From: Beijerinckiaceae bacterium
GTDB lineage: Bacteria; Pseudomonadota; Alphaproteobacteria; Rhizobiales; Beijerinckiaceae
Direction: 5' to 3'
Length of the DNA stretch: 33,131 bases
Assembly: GCA_947476075.1 (NCBI GenBank)
Contig: CANJPM010000014.1
Location: 1 to 33,131 of the forward strand
This document shows positions 8,742 through 15,772 of this stretch, piece after piece. The position numbers were made by a program, and so were the translations under genes. The notes under the pieces are model-generated. The model ran no database searches and was not told the origin of the DNA. It saw nothing but the letters and a program-made list of their open reading frames with translations. The first letter of the stretch is position 1. The number at the start of each line of letters is the position of its first letter.

Positions 8742-9751
8742 GAGAATTCTGGGTCTCGTCCGGCCATCAATTGTCCCGTCGCAACGAGCGCGGCGAGCTT
8801 GTAGCTACGCCCGAGTTGCTGATTGCGTGGCTGGCGAGGCCGGAGCTGGCGCCGCCCCCGGAGGCTTGCGCGGCGGAGCGCGGATTGCATCTCGCTATGC
8901 TGGATGATCCGTTGCGCGTTGTGGCGCCTCTTGAGCTGAGTGCGGTTCTTGACGCTGACGCGCGCGAGAACTGGGCTTTTTTCCTGAAGTTTCGCGATCT
9001 GCTGGTTGAAACAGGCTCGATTGAAGCTGCATATATAAAGCTTGCAAACGCGCAGCGGGTTGAGCTGCCGCCGCTGTTTCTGGACCAGATGGCGCATCTG
9101 ATTTTACGCAATGCGCTGGATGGCTGCGACGATCCGTTTACGCTGCGCGCAGGCGAATTGTTCTTCCGTCAGCAAAAGGCGAACGTGCACGAAGGCGTTC
9201 TGCTGCTTGCCGATTCTGAACTTGTCGAGGAGCGTGAAAAGTCCAAAGCCGCGATGATGCATGTGGCGCCGCTCTCGGCGATGATGGAAGATGATCTCGA
9301 CGTTATGGACGCTGAGAACGCCTGGACTTATTGGTCGCGCTCCGACGCCAATTCAATGGCGATGAATTTCGGCGGCGATCCGCGCGCCAGAGCAGGGCTT
9401 GCACGCGCGATTGAGGCCTGGATCAAACATCTGACCGGTTTTGCCGTTCATGCTGAGGCGATTGCGAAACTTGAGGACAAGGACTGGCGTTGGTTCATCG
9501 GGCTTGATTCAGAGGGCACGCGCATCGGGAACACGCTCTGGCGTGGAGATAGTTTGCGCGAGGAGGATCTTGATCGCGTGGTCGCGATCATGCGCGTGAG
9601 CTTCGATGACGACCGGCGCGTGCAGCAGCGTTTGAAGGAGCGCGTGCGTGGCAAACCTTTCTATCTGTTTCTTGGCGCCAATGTTGATCGCATCGTGCGT
9701 ATGAAGCCGCAGAATCTCGTCAGCGGATTGCCTTTGGAGAGCGTGCAATGA
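8738..9751 (+). CDS. DUF6352 family protein, FDH accessory operon
   Basis: A 337-residue cytoplasmic protein whose opening (REFWVSSGHQL, then LLIAWLARPELAPPPEACAAE) fits the family DUF6352, always seen near FDH genes as far as I know. It appears mostly alpha-helical, with a charged, hydrophilic composition, a few scattered cysteines only and no recognisable nucleotide-binding motif. The segment AENAWTYWSRSDANSMAMNFGG near residues 200-220 is a distinctive aromatic stretch followed by a helical C-terminal domain. The start overlaps the DUF6505 stop by 4 bp, and its own stop overlaps the DUF3305 start by 4 bp. Coupling of four genes in a row points to a multi-subunit assembly. Its biochemical role is not known to me. 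Confidence 0.75.
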   Translation: MREFWVSSGHQLSRRNERGELVATPELLIAWLARPELAPPPEACAAERGLHLAMLDDPLRVVAPLELSAVLDADARENWAFFLKFRDLLVETGSIEAAYIKLANAQRVELPPLFLDQMAHLILRNALDGCDDPFTLRAGELFFRQQKANVHEGVLLLADSELVEEREKSKAAMMHVAPLSAMMEDDLDVMDAENAWTYWSRSDANSMAMNFGGDPRARAGLARAIEAWIKHLTGFAVHAEAIAKLEDKDWRWFIGLDSEGTRIGNTLWRGDSLREEDLDRVVAIMRVSFDDDRRVQQRLKERVRGKPFYLFLGANVDRIVRMKPQNLVSGLPLESVQ

Positions 9752-10254
9752 ATGCAATGCGCGAAGTCGGAATCGTCGTGCGTCGCGCAAAGGTTGACAA
9801 TCCCTGGATCGATCATGTCTGGAGCCCGGAGGCGGTTCTGGCTGAGGCGCCCGCGACGCTGCCCGGCGCCTTGTTGTCGCGCGAGGCCGAGGCCGAATTG
9901 TTCTACGCCGGCGCCGCCATTATCGAGCTCTACAAGTCGGAAACCGGCAATTACCGGGACAACCTCATCGACGGCGCCCCGTTTCTCTGGGTCGCGTTGC
10001 GGGAGACGCCAGAGGGGCTTGTGGAGCTGGCCGCCGTTACCGCCGATCCCACCGAGGGCGAATCGCTGTTTGAGAGCGGGTTGCTAGTCGGCAAGGCGGC
10101 GATGCCGGCGGAGATTGCGTCCTGGATCGCCGCCTATGTCGACGAATTCCATGTCGAGCGCGTTTTCCTGAAGAGAGAGAGAGACAAGTCCGGCCCAGAT
10201 CCACGCAAGACTCCCGGGGTCCGCAAGGGGCGGAAATCCGGAGACGGCGCATGA
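9748..10254 (+). CDS. DUF3305 family protein
   Basis: A 168-residue protein beginning with EVGIVVRRAKVDNPWIDHVWSPEAVL, the characteristic DUF3305 block, followed by AELFYAGAAIIELYKSETGNYRDNL and a C-terminal basic tail (KRERDKSGPDPRKTPG, about 143-158). DUF3305 proteins are consistently next to DUF3306, TorD-type chaperones and Tat-dependent FDH genes, including in Shewanella, and are thought to aid FDH maturation; no activity has been assigned that I know of. There is no export signal. It overlaps DUF6352 upstream and DUF3306 downstream by 4 bp each. The purine-rich run near 10170-10185 encodes the KRERDK segment and also provides Shine-Dalgarno-like sequence within the gene. Confidence 0.85.
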   Translation: MNAMREVGIVVRRAKVDNPWIDHVWSPEAVLAEAPATLPGALLSREAEAELFYAGAAIIELYKSETGNYRDNLIDGAPFLWVALRETPEGLVELAAVTADPTEGESLFESGLLVGKAAMPAEIASWIAAYVDEFHVERVFLKRERDKSGPDPRKTPGVRKGRKSGDGA

Positions 10255-10934
10255 GCGATAATGATTCGGATGCCGGATTTCTCGGTCGCTGGGCCAGACG
10301 CAAAGCGGAAGCACGCACGCAAGAGAAAACAGAAGCGCCTGCGCCCCAGAGCGAATCTGTGTCGCCACAAAAGGCTGACGATGAGGAAGAGCCGTTTGAT
10401 CTGGCCAGCCTTCCAAGCCTCGACGACATTACCGGAGAGACCGATGTTACAGCGTTCCTGCGCCGTGAAGTGCCAGACTGGTTGCGGAATGCAGCGCTAA
10501 AGCGCGCCTGGGCCGCAGACCCTGGCATTCGTGATTACGTGAATCCGGCGATGGAATACGCTTTTAACTGGAACGTGCCAGGCGGCGTGCCCGGTTCCGG
10601 TGAGCTTGAAGCTGGGTATGACGCCGCCAGCCAGGTCGCGAAAATGTTCTCTTCTCCGCTTAAGGCCAAGGACGAAAAAGTAGAGGAGGGCTCTGATACT
10701 TTAGTGGGGCGAGTTTCTACGGAGGGGACTGCCGCAGGGGCGCTGGACGGTGAACAGACCGAGGAGCCAGCATCCGATCCATTGCGGATCAGCACTAAAG
10801 CAGAAGCAGATAAAGAGGAAGAAAATCAGTCACCTGGGGAAGGTGGCGATAAGGACGCAAAAGTTGCGGAGCTTTCGTCGCCTCAGCCTCCATTGGTTGT
10901 ACGGCGCCGGCATGGCGGGGCAACGCCGTCTTAG
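10251..10934 (+). CDS. DUF3306 family protein
   Basis: A 227-residue protein. The N-terminal FLGRWARRK (10-18), the central segment from VTAFLRREVPDWLRNAALKR through NPAMEYAFNW (66-107), and the terminal RRRHGG (about residue 217 onward) are the three conserved parts of DUF3306. Between them are long acidic, Glu/Ser-rich, probably disordered stretches, especially residues 140-210. Codon use in that tail (nt 10680-10870) is less GC-rich than in neighbouring genes, as expected for a weakly constrained linker. The family accompanies DUF3305 in FDH clusters and its function is unknown. It ends the operon that began with the ligase-like gene: a 140-bp gap containing two back-to-back inverted repeats separates it from the HTH-TorD gene. 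Confidence 0.85.
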   Translation: MSDNDSDAGFLGRWARRKAEARTQEKTEAPAPQSESVSPQKADDEEEPFDLASLPSLDDITGETDVTAFLRREVPDWLRNAALKRAWAADPGIRDYVNPAMEYAFNWNVPGGVPGSGELEAGYDAASQVAKMFSSPLKAKDEKVEEGSDTLVGRVSTEGTAAGALDGEQTEEPASDPLRISTKAEADKEEENQSPGEGGDKDAKVAELSSPQPPLVVRRRHGGATPS

Positions 10935-10940
10935 CGCCGG

Positions 10941-10976
10941 GACAAAGGCTGATTTGTCACATAGGAACATCCTATG
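10941..10976. promoter_or_regulatory. Two adjacent inverted repeats upstream of the TorD/fdh operon
   Basis: Directly after the DUF3306 stop lie GACAAA-N6-TTTGTC (10941-10958) and, touching it, CATAGGA-N3-TCCTATG (10960-10976), both perfect. A third perfect palindrome, TTTACGTAAA, sits at 11021-11030, followed by an A-run. The first could be a weak hairpin ending the DUF operon, but it lacks a T-tract. The second has the size and spacing of an operator. They sit 100 to 130 bp before the HTH-TorD start, so they are candidate binding sites for that regulator or for another FDH regulator. I see no convincing sigma-70 or sigma-54 promoter to anchor them. Confidence 0.4.
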
Positions 10977-11074
10977 CTGTCGTTGAAGTGGACGCGGCTT
11001 CGTGGCACAGGTAATCAGCGTTTACGTAAAAAAAACGTCTGGAAGCGCGATCCGGGCTTTAGTCTGAGGGGCTA

Positions 11075-11863
11075 ATGAGGGACATCGGGCTTGAAAAGGC
11101 CATTACCGCTGCTGGCGGCGTCGCGTCTTTGGCGCGGGGGCTTGGGATTGCGCAGCCGTCAGTGTCCGGCTGGTCGCGGGTTCCTGCCGAGCGCGTTTTG
11201 GCTGTCGAAGCTCTCACGAAGGTTCCCCGGGCGCTGCTTCGCGCCGATTTGTTCGACGGAGGCGTTATGGCTGACGGCTCCAGTTCCGAGATCGACGAAA
11301 TAGACAGCCTGCGGGCTGCCGAATGGGGCTTGCTGGCTGTGCTGATGGGCCGTGCGCCCAATGGAGATTTGCTGGCGCGTATCGCGGGGCTTACGGGTGA
11401 CGCGACCGCCATGGGGCTTGCACACATCGCCCTTGGCCAGGCTGCCGCCAGTGCTGACGAGACGCTTGTCGGGCGCGAATATTTCGATCTGTTCGTAGGC
11501 GTCGGGCGCGGTGAGTTTCTGCCCTACGGATCGTATTACCTGACCGGCTTCCTGCATGAGCGTCCTCTGGCGCGCTTGCGGGCAGATCTTGAGCGGCTGG
11601 GCGTGGAGCGCGACGGCGCCCGCAGCGAACCGGAAGATCATATCGCCATCGTTTGCGAGATCATGTCGAACTTCGCCTCCGGTGTGTTCGAGGTTGATTT
11701 CGACACCCAGCGCGCCTTCTTCGAGGCCCATGTGAAGCCATGGGCGAGCCGCTTCTTCGCAGATCTTGAAATCTCGCAGAGGGCTAATTTTTATCGTGCG
11801 GTCGGACAAGTCGGCCGCGTGTTTCTGGAACTGGAAGCTCAAGCCTTCACGCTGCCTGCGTGA
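11075..11863 (+). CDS. YdaS/Cro-type HTH fused to TorD-family chaperone
   Basis: A 262-residue protein with two domains. Residues 6-62 are a Cro/YdaS-like helix-turn-helix: AITAAGGVASLARGLGIAQP, then SVSGWSRVPAERVLAVEAL. Residues 75-262 are an all-helical TorD/DmsD-type chaperone, with the family signature EPEDHIAIVCEIM at 185-197. Such chaperones bind the Tat signal of a molybdoenzyme and hold the apo-protein until cofactor is inserted; here the client is almost certainly FdhA, encoded 260 bp downstream. GAGGGG precedes ATG 11075. An internal ATG at 11267 has GGAGG four bases upstream and would give a 198-residue plain TorD, the normal family length, so two products are possible. A fused HTH suggests autoregulation tied to the amount of free client. 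That link is inference; the domains are visible. Confidence 0.85.
   Translation: MRDIGLEKAITAAGGVASLARGLGIAQPSVSGWSRVPAERVLAVEALTKVPRALLRADLFDGGVMADGSSSEIDEIDSLRAAEWGLLAVLMGRAPNGDLLARIAGLTGDATAMGLAHIALGQAAASADETLVGREYFDLFVGVGRGEFLPYGSYYLTGFLHERPLARLRADLERLGVERDGARSEPEDHIAIVCEIMSNFASGVFEVDFDTQRAFFEAHVKPWASRFFADLEISQRANFYRAVGQVGRVFLELEAQAFTLPA
11258..11269 (+). promoter_or_regulatory. Candidate internal ribosome binding site and start for TorD alone
   Basis: GGAGG at 11258-11262 is followed four bases later by an in-frame ATG (11267) exactly in the linker between the HTH and TorD domains. Initiation there would give MADGSSSEIDEIDS as the N-terminus and 198 residues in all. Gly-Gly codons in the linker could produce GGAGG by chance, so this is a candidate only. 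Confidence 0.45.
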
Positions 11864-11901
11864 TCGCCAGATTTTATCATGAGACCATGAGAGGGAATGT
11901 C

Positions 11902-12108
11902 ATGAGCAAGGACACGGATCGGAAGGCCGTCGACAGACGCAGCTTTTTCCGCGGCCTGAGCGGCGCCGCTGTCGTCGCCGGCGCCGCTGCGGCCACTGGG
12001 GCGTCAACAGCGCCTGCGCAAGCGACCGAGTCGAAAGATGAGCGCACCAAGGCGCGCTATAAAGAGACCGAACACGTGAAGACCTTCTACCGCACCAACA
12101 AATACTGA
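11902..12108 (+). CDS. Formate dehydrogenase region Tat-target small protein
   Basis: A 68-residue protein of the FDH-region Tat-target family (TIGR02811). The twin-arginine motif DRRSFFRG is at residues 11-18, followed by an Ala/Gly/Val-rich hydrophobic stretch and APAQA, a likely signal peptidase site. The mature part is only about 30 residues and highly charged (TESKDERTKARYKETEHVK), ending RTNKY. It precedes fdhA by 10 bp and follows TorD by 38 bp. The start is ATG 11902, preceded by GAGAGGGA; an in-frame upstream start at 11860 overlaps the torD stop and is less likely. The family is always next to periplasmic FDH genes. It may be a small FDH subunit or an export aid, and its role is unproven. 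Confidence 0.85.
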   Translation: MSKDTDRKAVDRRSFFRGLSGAAVVAGAAAATGASTAPAQATESKDERTKARYKETEHVKTFYRTNKY

Positions 12109-12118
12109 GGGGGCGAGC

Positions 12119-15100
12119 ATGCTCATCAAGAGAAGAGATTCCTCGGCTCGCGCCGCACGCAGCGATTCGCGTTTGCAGGCGATGTCATCCGGGTTGGCGT
12201 CCGGTACGCTGGACCGCCGTTCGTTCCTGCGTCGTTCTGGCCTTGCGGCCGGCGGCGTGGCGGCTTTGGGCGTGGGTACGCTTGGCAGCGTAAAGAAAGC
12301 CGAAGCGATTGCGATGCTCGACCACACCAAGAAGGTCGAGCTCAAAAAGAACATGTGCACCCATTGTTCGGTTGGCTGCACGGTCATCGGCGAAGTTCAG
12401 AACGGCGTTTGGGTCGGGCAGGAGCCTGCCTGGGACAGCCCGATCAATCGTGGCACCCATTGCGCCAAGGGCGCAGCCTCGCGCGAGCTGGTGTTCGGCG
12501 ATCGTCGTCTCAAATATCCGCTGAAGCTCGTCAATGGTCAGTGGACCCGCGTCTCTTGGGATGTCGCGATCAACGAGATCGGTGACAAGATGACGGCGAT
12601 CCGCGAGAAATCCGGCGCCGATTCCGTCTACATGCTGGGCTCCGCCAAGTTCACCAACGAAGGCGCGTATCTGTTCCGCAAGTTCTCCGCCTTCTGGGGC
12701 ACGAACTCGGTCGATCATCAGGCGCGCATCTGCCATTCGACCACGGTGGCCGGCGTCGCCAACACCTGGGGCTATGGCGCGCAGACCAATTCCTACAACG
12801 ACATTCGCAACGCCAAGACGATCATCTTCATGGGATCGAATGCGGCCGAAGCCCATCCGGTGTCGTTGCAGCACATCCTCACCGGCAAGGAAACCAACCG
12901 CGCCAACGTGATTGTGTTCGATCCGCGCTTTACGCGCACAGCCGCTCACGCCACTGAATATGTGCGTTTCCGTGGCGGTACTGACATTGCGGTGATCTGG
13001 GGCCTGATGCACCACATCTTCGCCAATGGCTGGGAAGACAAGGAATTCATCCGCCAGCGCGTGGACGGCATGGATGCGATCCGCGCTGAAGTCGCCAAGT
13101 GGACGCCGGCTGAAGTCGAGCGCGTCACGGGGATTCCGGGCGAGCAGCTGAAGAAGGTCGCCGAGACCTTCGCAAAACAGCGTCCCTCGACGTTCATCTG
13201 GTGCATGGGCGGCACGCAGCACACGGTCGGCACGGCCAATGTTCGCGCCTATTGCAACCTGCTGCTGGCCACCGGCAACGTCGGCTCCAACGGCACGGGC
13301 GCCAACATCTTCCGCGGTCACACCAACGTGCAGGGCGCGACGGATCTTGGCCTCGATATCGGTACGCTGCCGTTGTATTACGGGTTGGTTGAAGGCGCCT
13401 GGCGCCATTGGGCTCGCGTTTGGGACGTGCCCTACGATTATTTCGTCGACCGTTTCGACGAAGTGCCCGCCAAGGCCGGTCGCCCTGCGCGCACGAAGAA
13501 ACAGAACATGGAAACCCCCGGCATCCCCTCGACCCGCTGGTTCGACGCCGTGTCATTCAAGGCCGACGATGTCGACCAGAAGGACAGCGTCAAGGCGATG
13601 GTGGTGTTCGGCCATGGCGGCAACACGATTCCCCGTATGCCCGATTCCGTGAAGGCGCTTGAGGATCTCGATCTGCTCGTGGTCGCCGATCCCCATCCAA
13701 CCACGTTCTCCGCGCTCTCAGGCCGCAAGAACGGCACGTATCTGCTGCCGATCTGCACCTCCTTTGAGGTTGATGGCTCGCGCACAGCGTCTAACCGTTC
13801 CATTCAATGGGGCGAGAAATTCGTCGAGCCTATCTTTGAATCCAAGGACGATTACGAGGCGATCTACCTGCTCTCGAAGAAGCTCGGCTTCGCCGACGCC
13901 ATGTTCAAGAACATCAAGGTCGTGAACAACAAGCCTGTCCCGGAAGACTTGTTGCGCGAAATCAACAAGGGCGGTTTCTCGACCGGTTATTCCGGCCAGT
14001 CGCCTGAGCGCATCAAGATGCACATGGCCAATCAGGGCAAGTTTGACATCGTGACCTTGCGGTCGGCGGCGAACGAGCCGGGCCTTGGCGGCGATTATTA
14101 CGGTCTGCCGTGGCCTTGCTGGGGCAAGCCGGAGATCAAGCATCCGGGCACGCATATTCTCTACAACACGAACCTTCACGTGAAGGACGGTGGCGGCACC
14201 TTCCGCGCCCGCTTCGGCGTCGTGCGTGAAGAGAAGGCGGCTGACGGAACCGTGACTCAGGTGAGCATGCTCGCCGACGGCTCCTACAGCAAGGGTTCCG
14301 AGTTGACCGACGGTTATCCGGAATTCACGCTGGGCGTGCTGAAGAAGCTTGGTTGGGACAAGGACCTCACAGAGGCCGAATCCAACCAGATCAACGCTCA
14401 GGGCGGCGCAAATGCTGATGGCGTCGGCTGGGCGGTGGACCTGTCAGGCGGCATTATTCGCGTCTGCCTCGAGCATGGCGTATTGCCCTATGGCAACGCC
14501 AAGGCGCGCGCCGTGGCCTATAATCTGCCCGATCCGGTGCCGGTGCATCGCGAGCCGATTTATAGCCCGCGCACGGATCTCGTCGCGCAATATCCGACGC
14601 GTCCCGACGGTCGCCAGTTCCGCATGGCCAACATCGGCGCAACGGTTCAAAAAGCTGCGCTGGACAAGGGCGTGGCCAAGCAATTCCCGATCATCCTCAC
14701 CTCCGGCCGTCTGGTCGAATACGAGGGCGGCGGCGAAGAAACCCGCTCGAACAAATGGCTTGCCGAGCTTCAGCAGGACATGTTCGTCGAGATCAACCCG
14801 GCTGACGCAGCCGCGCGCGGCGTGCGGGACGGCGGTTGGGTCTGGGTCTCCGGCCCCGAGGCGAATTCGAAGGCGCGCGTGAAGGCGCTCGTCACCGAGC
14901 GCGTTGGCAAGGGCGTGGCGTTCATGCCGTTCCACTTCGCCGGCTGGTTCCAGGGCGTCGATCAACGCGGAAACTATCCCAAGGGAGCTGATCCGATCGT
15001 GCTCGGCGAGAGCGTGAACACGGTCACAACCTACGGATACGATCCTGTCACCGGCATGCACGAAGGTAAAGTGACCCTTTGCCAGATCAGCGCAGCGTAA
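12119..15100 (+). CDS. fdhA: Formate dehydrogenase, catalytic alpha subunit (Mo-bisMGD, Tat-exported)
   Basis: A 993-residue member of the DMSO reductase family that oxidises formate to CO2 in the periplasm. The long N-terminus carries the twin-arginine motif DRRSFLRR (32-39) and a hydrophobic segment ending near residue 64. The [4Fe-4S] ligands are Cys80, Cys83, Cys87 and Cys115. The molybdenum ligand is Cys205 in ARICHSTT (codon TGC at 12731), with the catalytic His206 next to it, so this is a cysteine enzyme, not a selenocysteine one. IFMGSNAAEAHP, the G-rich MGGTQHTVGT region and the C-terminal molydopterin-dinucleotide domain (about 840-990) are all present, so the protein is full length. 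GGGGGCGAGC precedes the ATG. It is followed by fdhB 10 bp later. Maturation should need MobA, MoeA, the TorD protein and an FdhD encoded elsewhere. Confidence 0.97.
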   Translation: MLIKRRDSSARAARSDSRLQAMSSGLASGTLDRRSFLRRSGLAAGGVAALGVGTLGSVKKAEAIAMLDHTKKVELKKNMCTHCSVGCTVIGEVQNGVWVGQEPAWDSPINRGTHCAKGAASRELVFGDRRLKYPLKLVNGQWTRVSWDVAINEIGDKMTAIREKSGADSVYMLGSAKFTNEGAYLFRKFSAFWGTNSVDHQARICHSTTVAGVANTWGYGAQTNSYNDIRNAKTIIFMGSNAAEAHPVSLQHILTGKETNRANVIVFDPRFTRTAAHATEYVRFRGGTDIAVIWGLMHHIFANGWEDKEFIRQRVDGMDAIRAEVAKWTPAEVERVTGIPGEQLKKVAETFAKQRPSTFIWCMGGTQHTVGTANVRAYCNLLLATGNVGSNGTGANIFRGHTNVQGATDLGLDIGTLPLYYGLVEGAWRHWARVWDVPYDYFVDRFDEVPAKAGRPARTKKQNMETPGIPSTRWFDAVSFKADDVDQKDSVKAMVVFGHGGNTIPRMPDSVKALEDLDLLVVADPHPTTFSALSGRKNGTYLLPICTSFEVDGSRTASNRSIQWGEKFVEPIFESKDDYEAIYLLSKKLGFADAMFKNIKVVNNKPVPEDLLREINKGGFSTGYSGQSPERIKMHMANQGKFDIVTLRSAANEPGLGGDYYGLPWPCWGKPEIKHPGTHILYNTNLHVKDGGGTFRARFGVVREEKAADGTVTQVSMLADGSYSKGSELTDGYPEFTLGVLKKLGWDKDLTEAESNQINAQGGANADGVGWAVDLSGGIIRVCLEHGVLPYGNAKARAVAYNLPDPVPVHREPIYSPRTDLVAQYPTRPDGRQFRMANIGATVQKAALDKGVAKQFPIILTSGRLVEYEGGGEETRSNKWLAELQQDMFVEINPADAAARGVRDGGWVWVSGPEANSKARVKALVTERVGKGVAFMPFHFAGWFQGVDQRGNYPKGADPIVLGESVNTVTTYGYDPVTGMHEGKVTLCQISAA

Positions 15101-15110
15101 GGAGAGCAAC

Positions 15111-15707
15111 ATGGCTCGTGTAAAATTTCTCTGCGACGCTGACCGCTGCATTGAGTGCAACGCCTGCGTCACCGCCTGCAAGAACGAACATGACGTGCCG
15201 TGGGGCATCAACCGCCGCCGCGTCGTGACCATCAACGACGGCCTGCCGGGTGAACGCTCGGTTTCTATGGCCTGCATGCATTGCACCGACGCGCCCTGCG
15301 CGGCGGTGTGCCCGGTGAATTGCTTCTATACGACGGTTGACGCCGTGGTTCTTCACTCGAAGGATCTGTGCATTGGCTGCGGCTATTGCTTCTACGCGTG
15401 TCCCTTTGGAGCGCCGCAATATCCGCGCGTCGGCAATTTTGGTTCGCGTGGCAAGATGGATAAGTGCACTTATTGCGCCGGCGGTCCGGAAGCTGACCTC
15501 ACCCAGGCGGAATACGTCAAGTACGGCGCCAATCGTCTGGCGGAAGGCAAGCTGCCGATCTGCGCCGAGATGTGCTCGACAAAGGCTCTGCTTGCCGGCG
15601 ACGGCGCCATCATCGCGGAAATCTACAAGGAGCGCGTGACGCGTCGAGGCTATGGCTCCGGAGCGTGGGGCTGGAAGACGGCCTACAAGGACGGCGTCGC
15701 ATTGTGA
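15111..15707 (+). CDS. fdhB: Formate dehydrogenase, iron-sulfur beta subunit
   Basis: A 198-residue four-cluster ferredoxin-type subunit that passes electrons from FdhA to the cytochrome b subunit. Cysteine sets are Cys13/16/19/23, Cys55/58/63/67, Cys87/90/93/97 and Cys119/122/151/155, the standard arrangement for FDH and related enzymes. It has no signal peptide and presumably travels to the periplasm bound to FdhA. Unlike E. coli FdnH (about 290 residues) it has no C-terminal transmembrane helix, ending in GAWGWKTAYKDGVAL, so it must dock on FdhC without its own anchor. AAGGAGAG lies before the ATG. It is between fdhA (10 bp) and fdhC (65 bp). Confidence 0.95.
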   Translation: MARVKFLCDADRCIECNACVTACKNEHDVPWGINRRRVVTINDGLPGERSVSMACMHCTDAPCAAVCPVNCFYTTVDAVVLHSKDLCIGCGYCFYACPFGAPQYPRVGNFGSRGKMDKCTYCAGGPEADLTQAEYVKYGANRLAEGKLPICAEMCSTKALLAGDGAIIAEIYKERVTRRGYGSGAWGWKTAYKDGVAL

Positions 15708-15772
15708 CGTCGCCAAACAGGGCGCGGTCCTTTCGGGCCGCGCGGGTCCAGTTTCGAACAGAGAGCACGCCG

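Noticed and set aside
10998-11020. Possible sigma-54 promoter (TGGCAC near 11002)
   Set aside because: The spacing from GG to GC is 12, not 10, and the TTGC part is absent.
12731-12733. Possible selenocysteine codon in fdhA
   Set aside because: The codon at the Mo-ligand position is TGC (Cys), not TGA, and there is no in-frame stop.
12185-13408. 407-residue open frame antisense to fdhA
   Set aside because: Arg/His/Gly-rich composition, no family features, and it mirrors the codon bias of fdhA; an antisense shadow.
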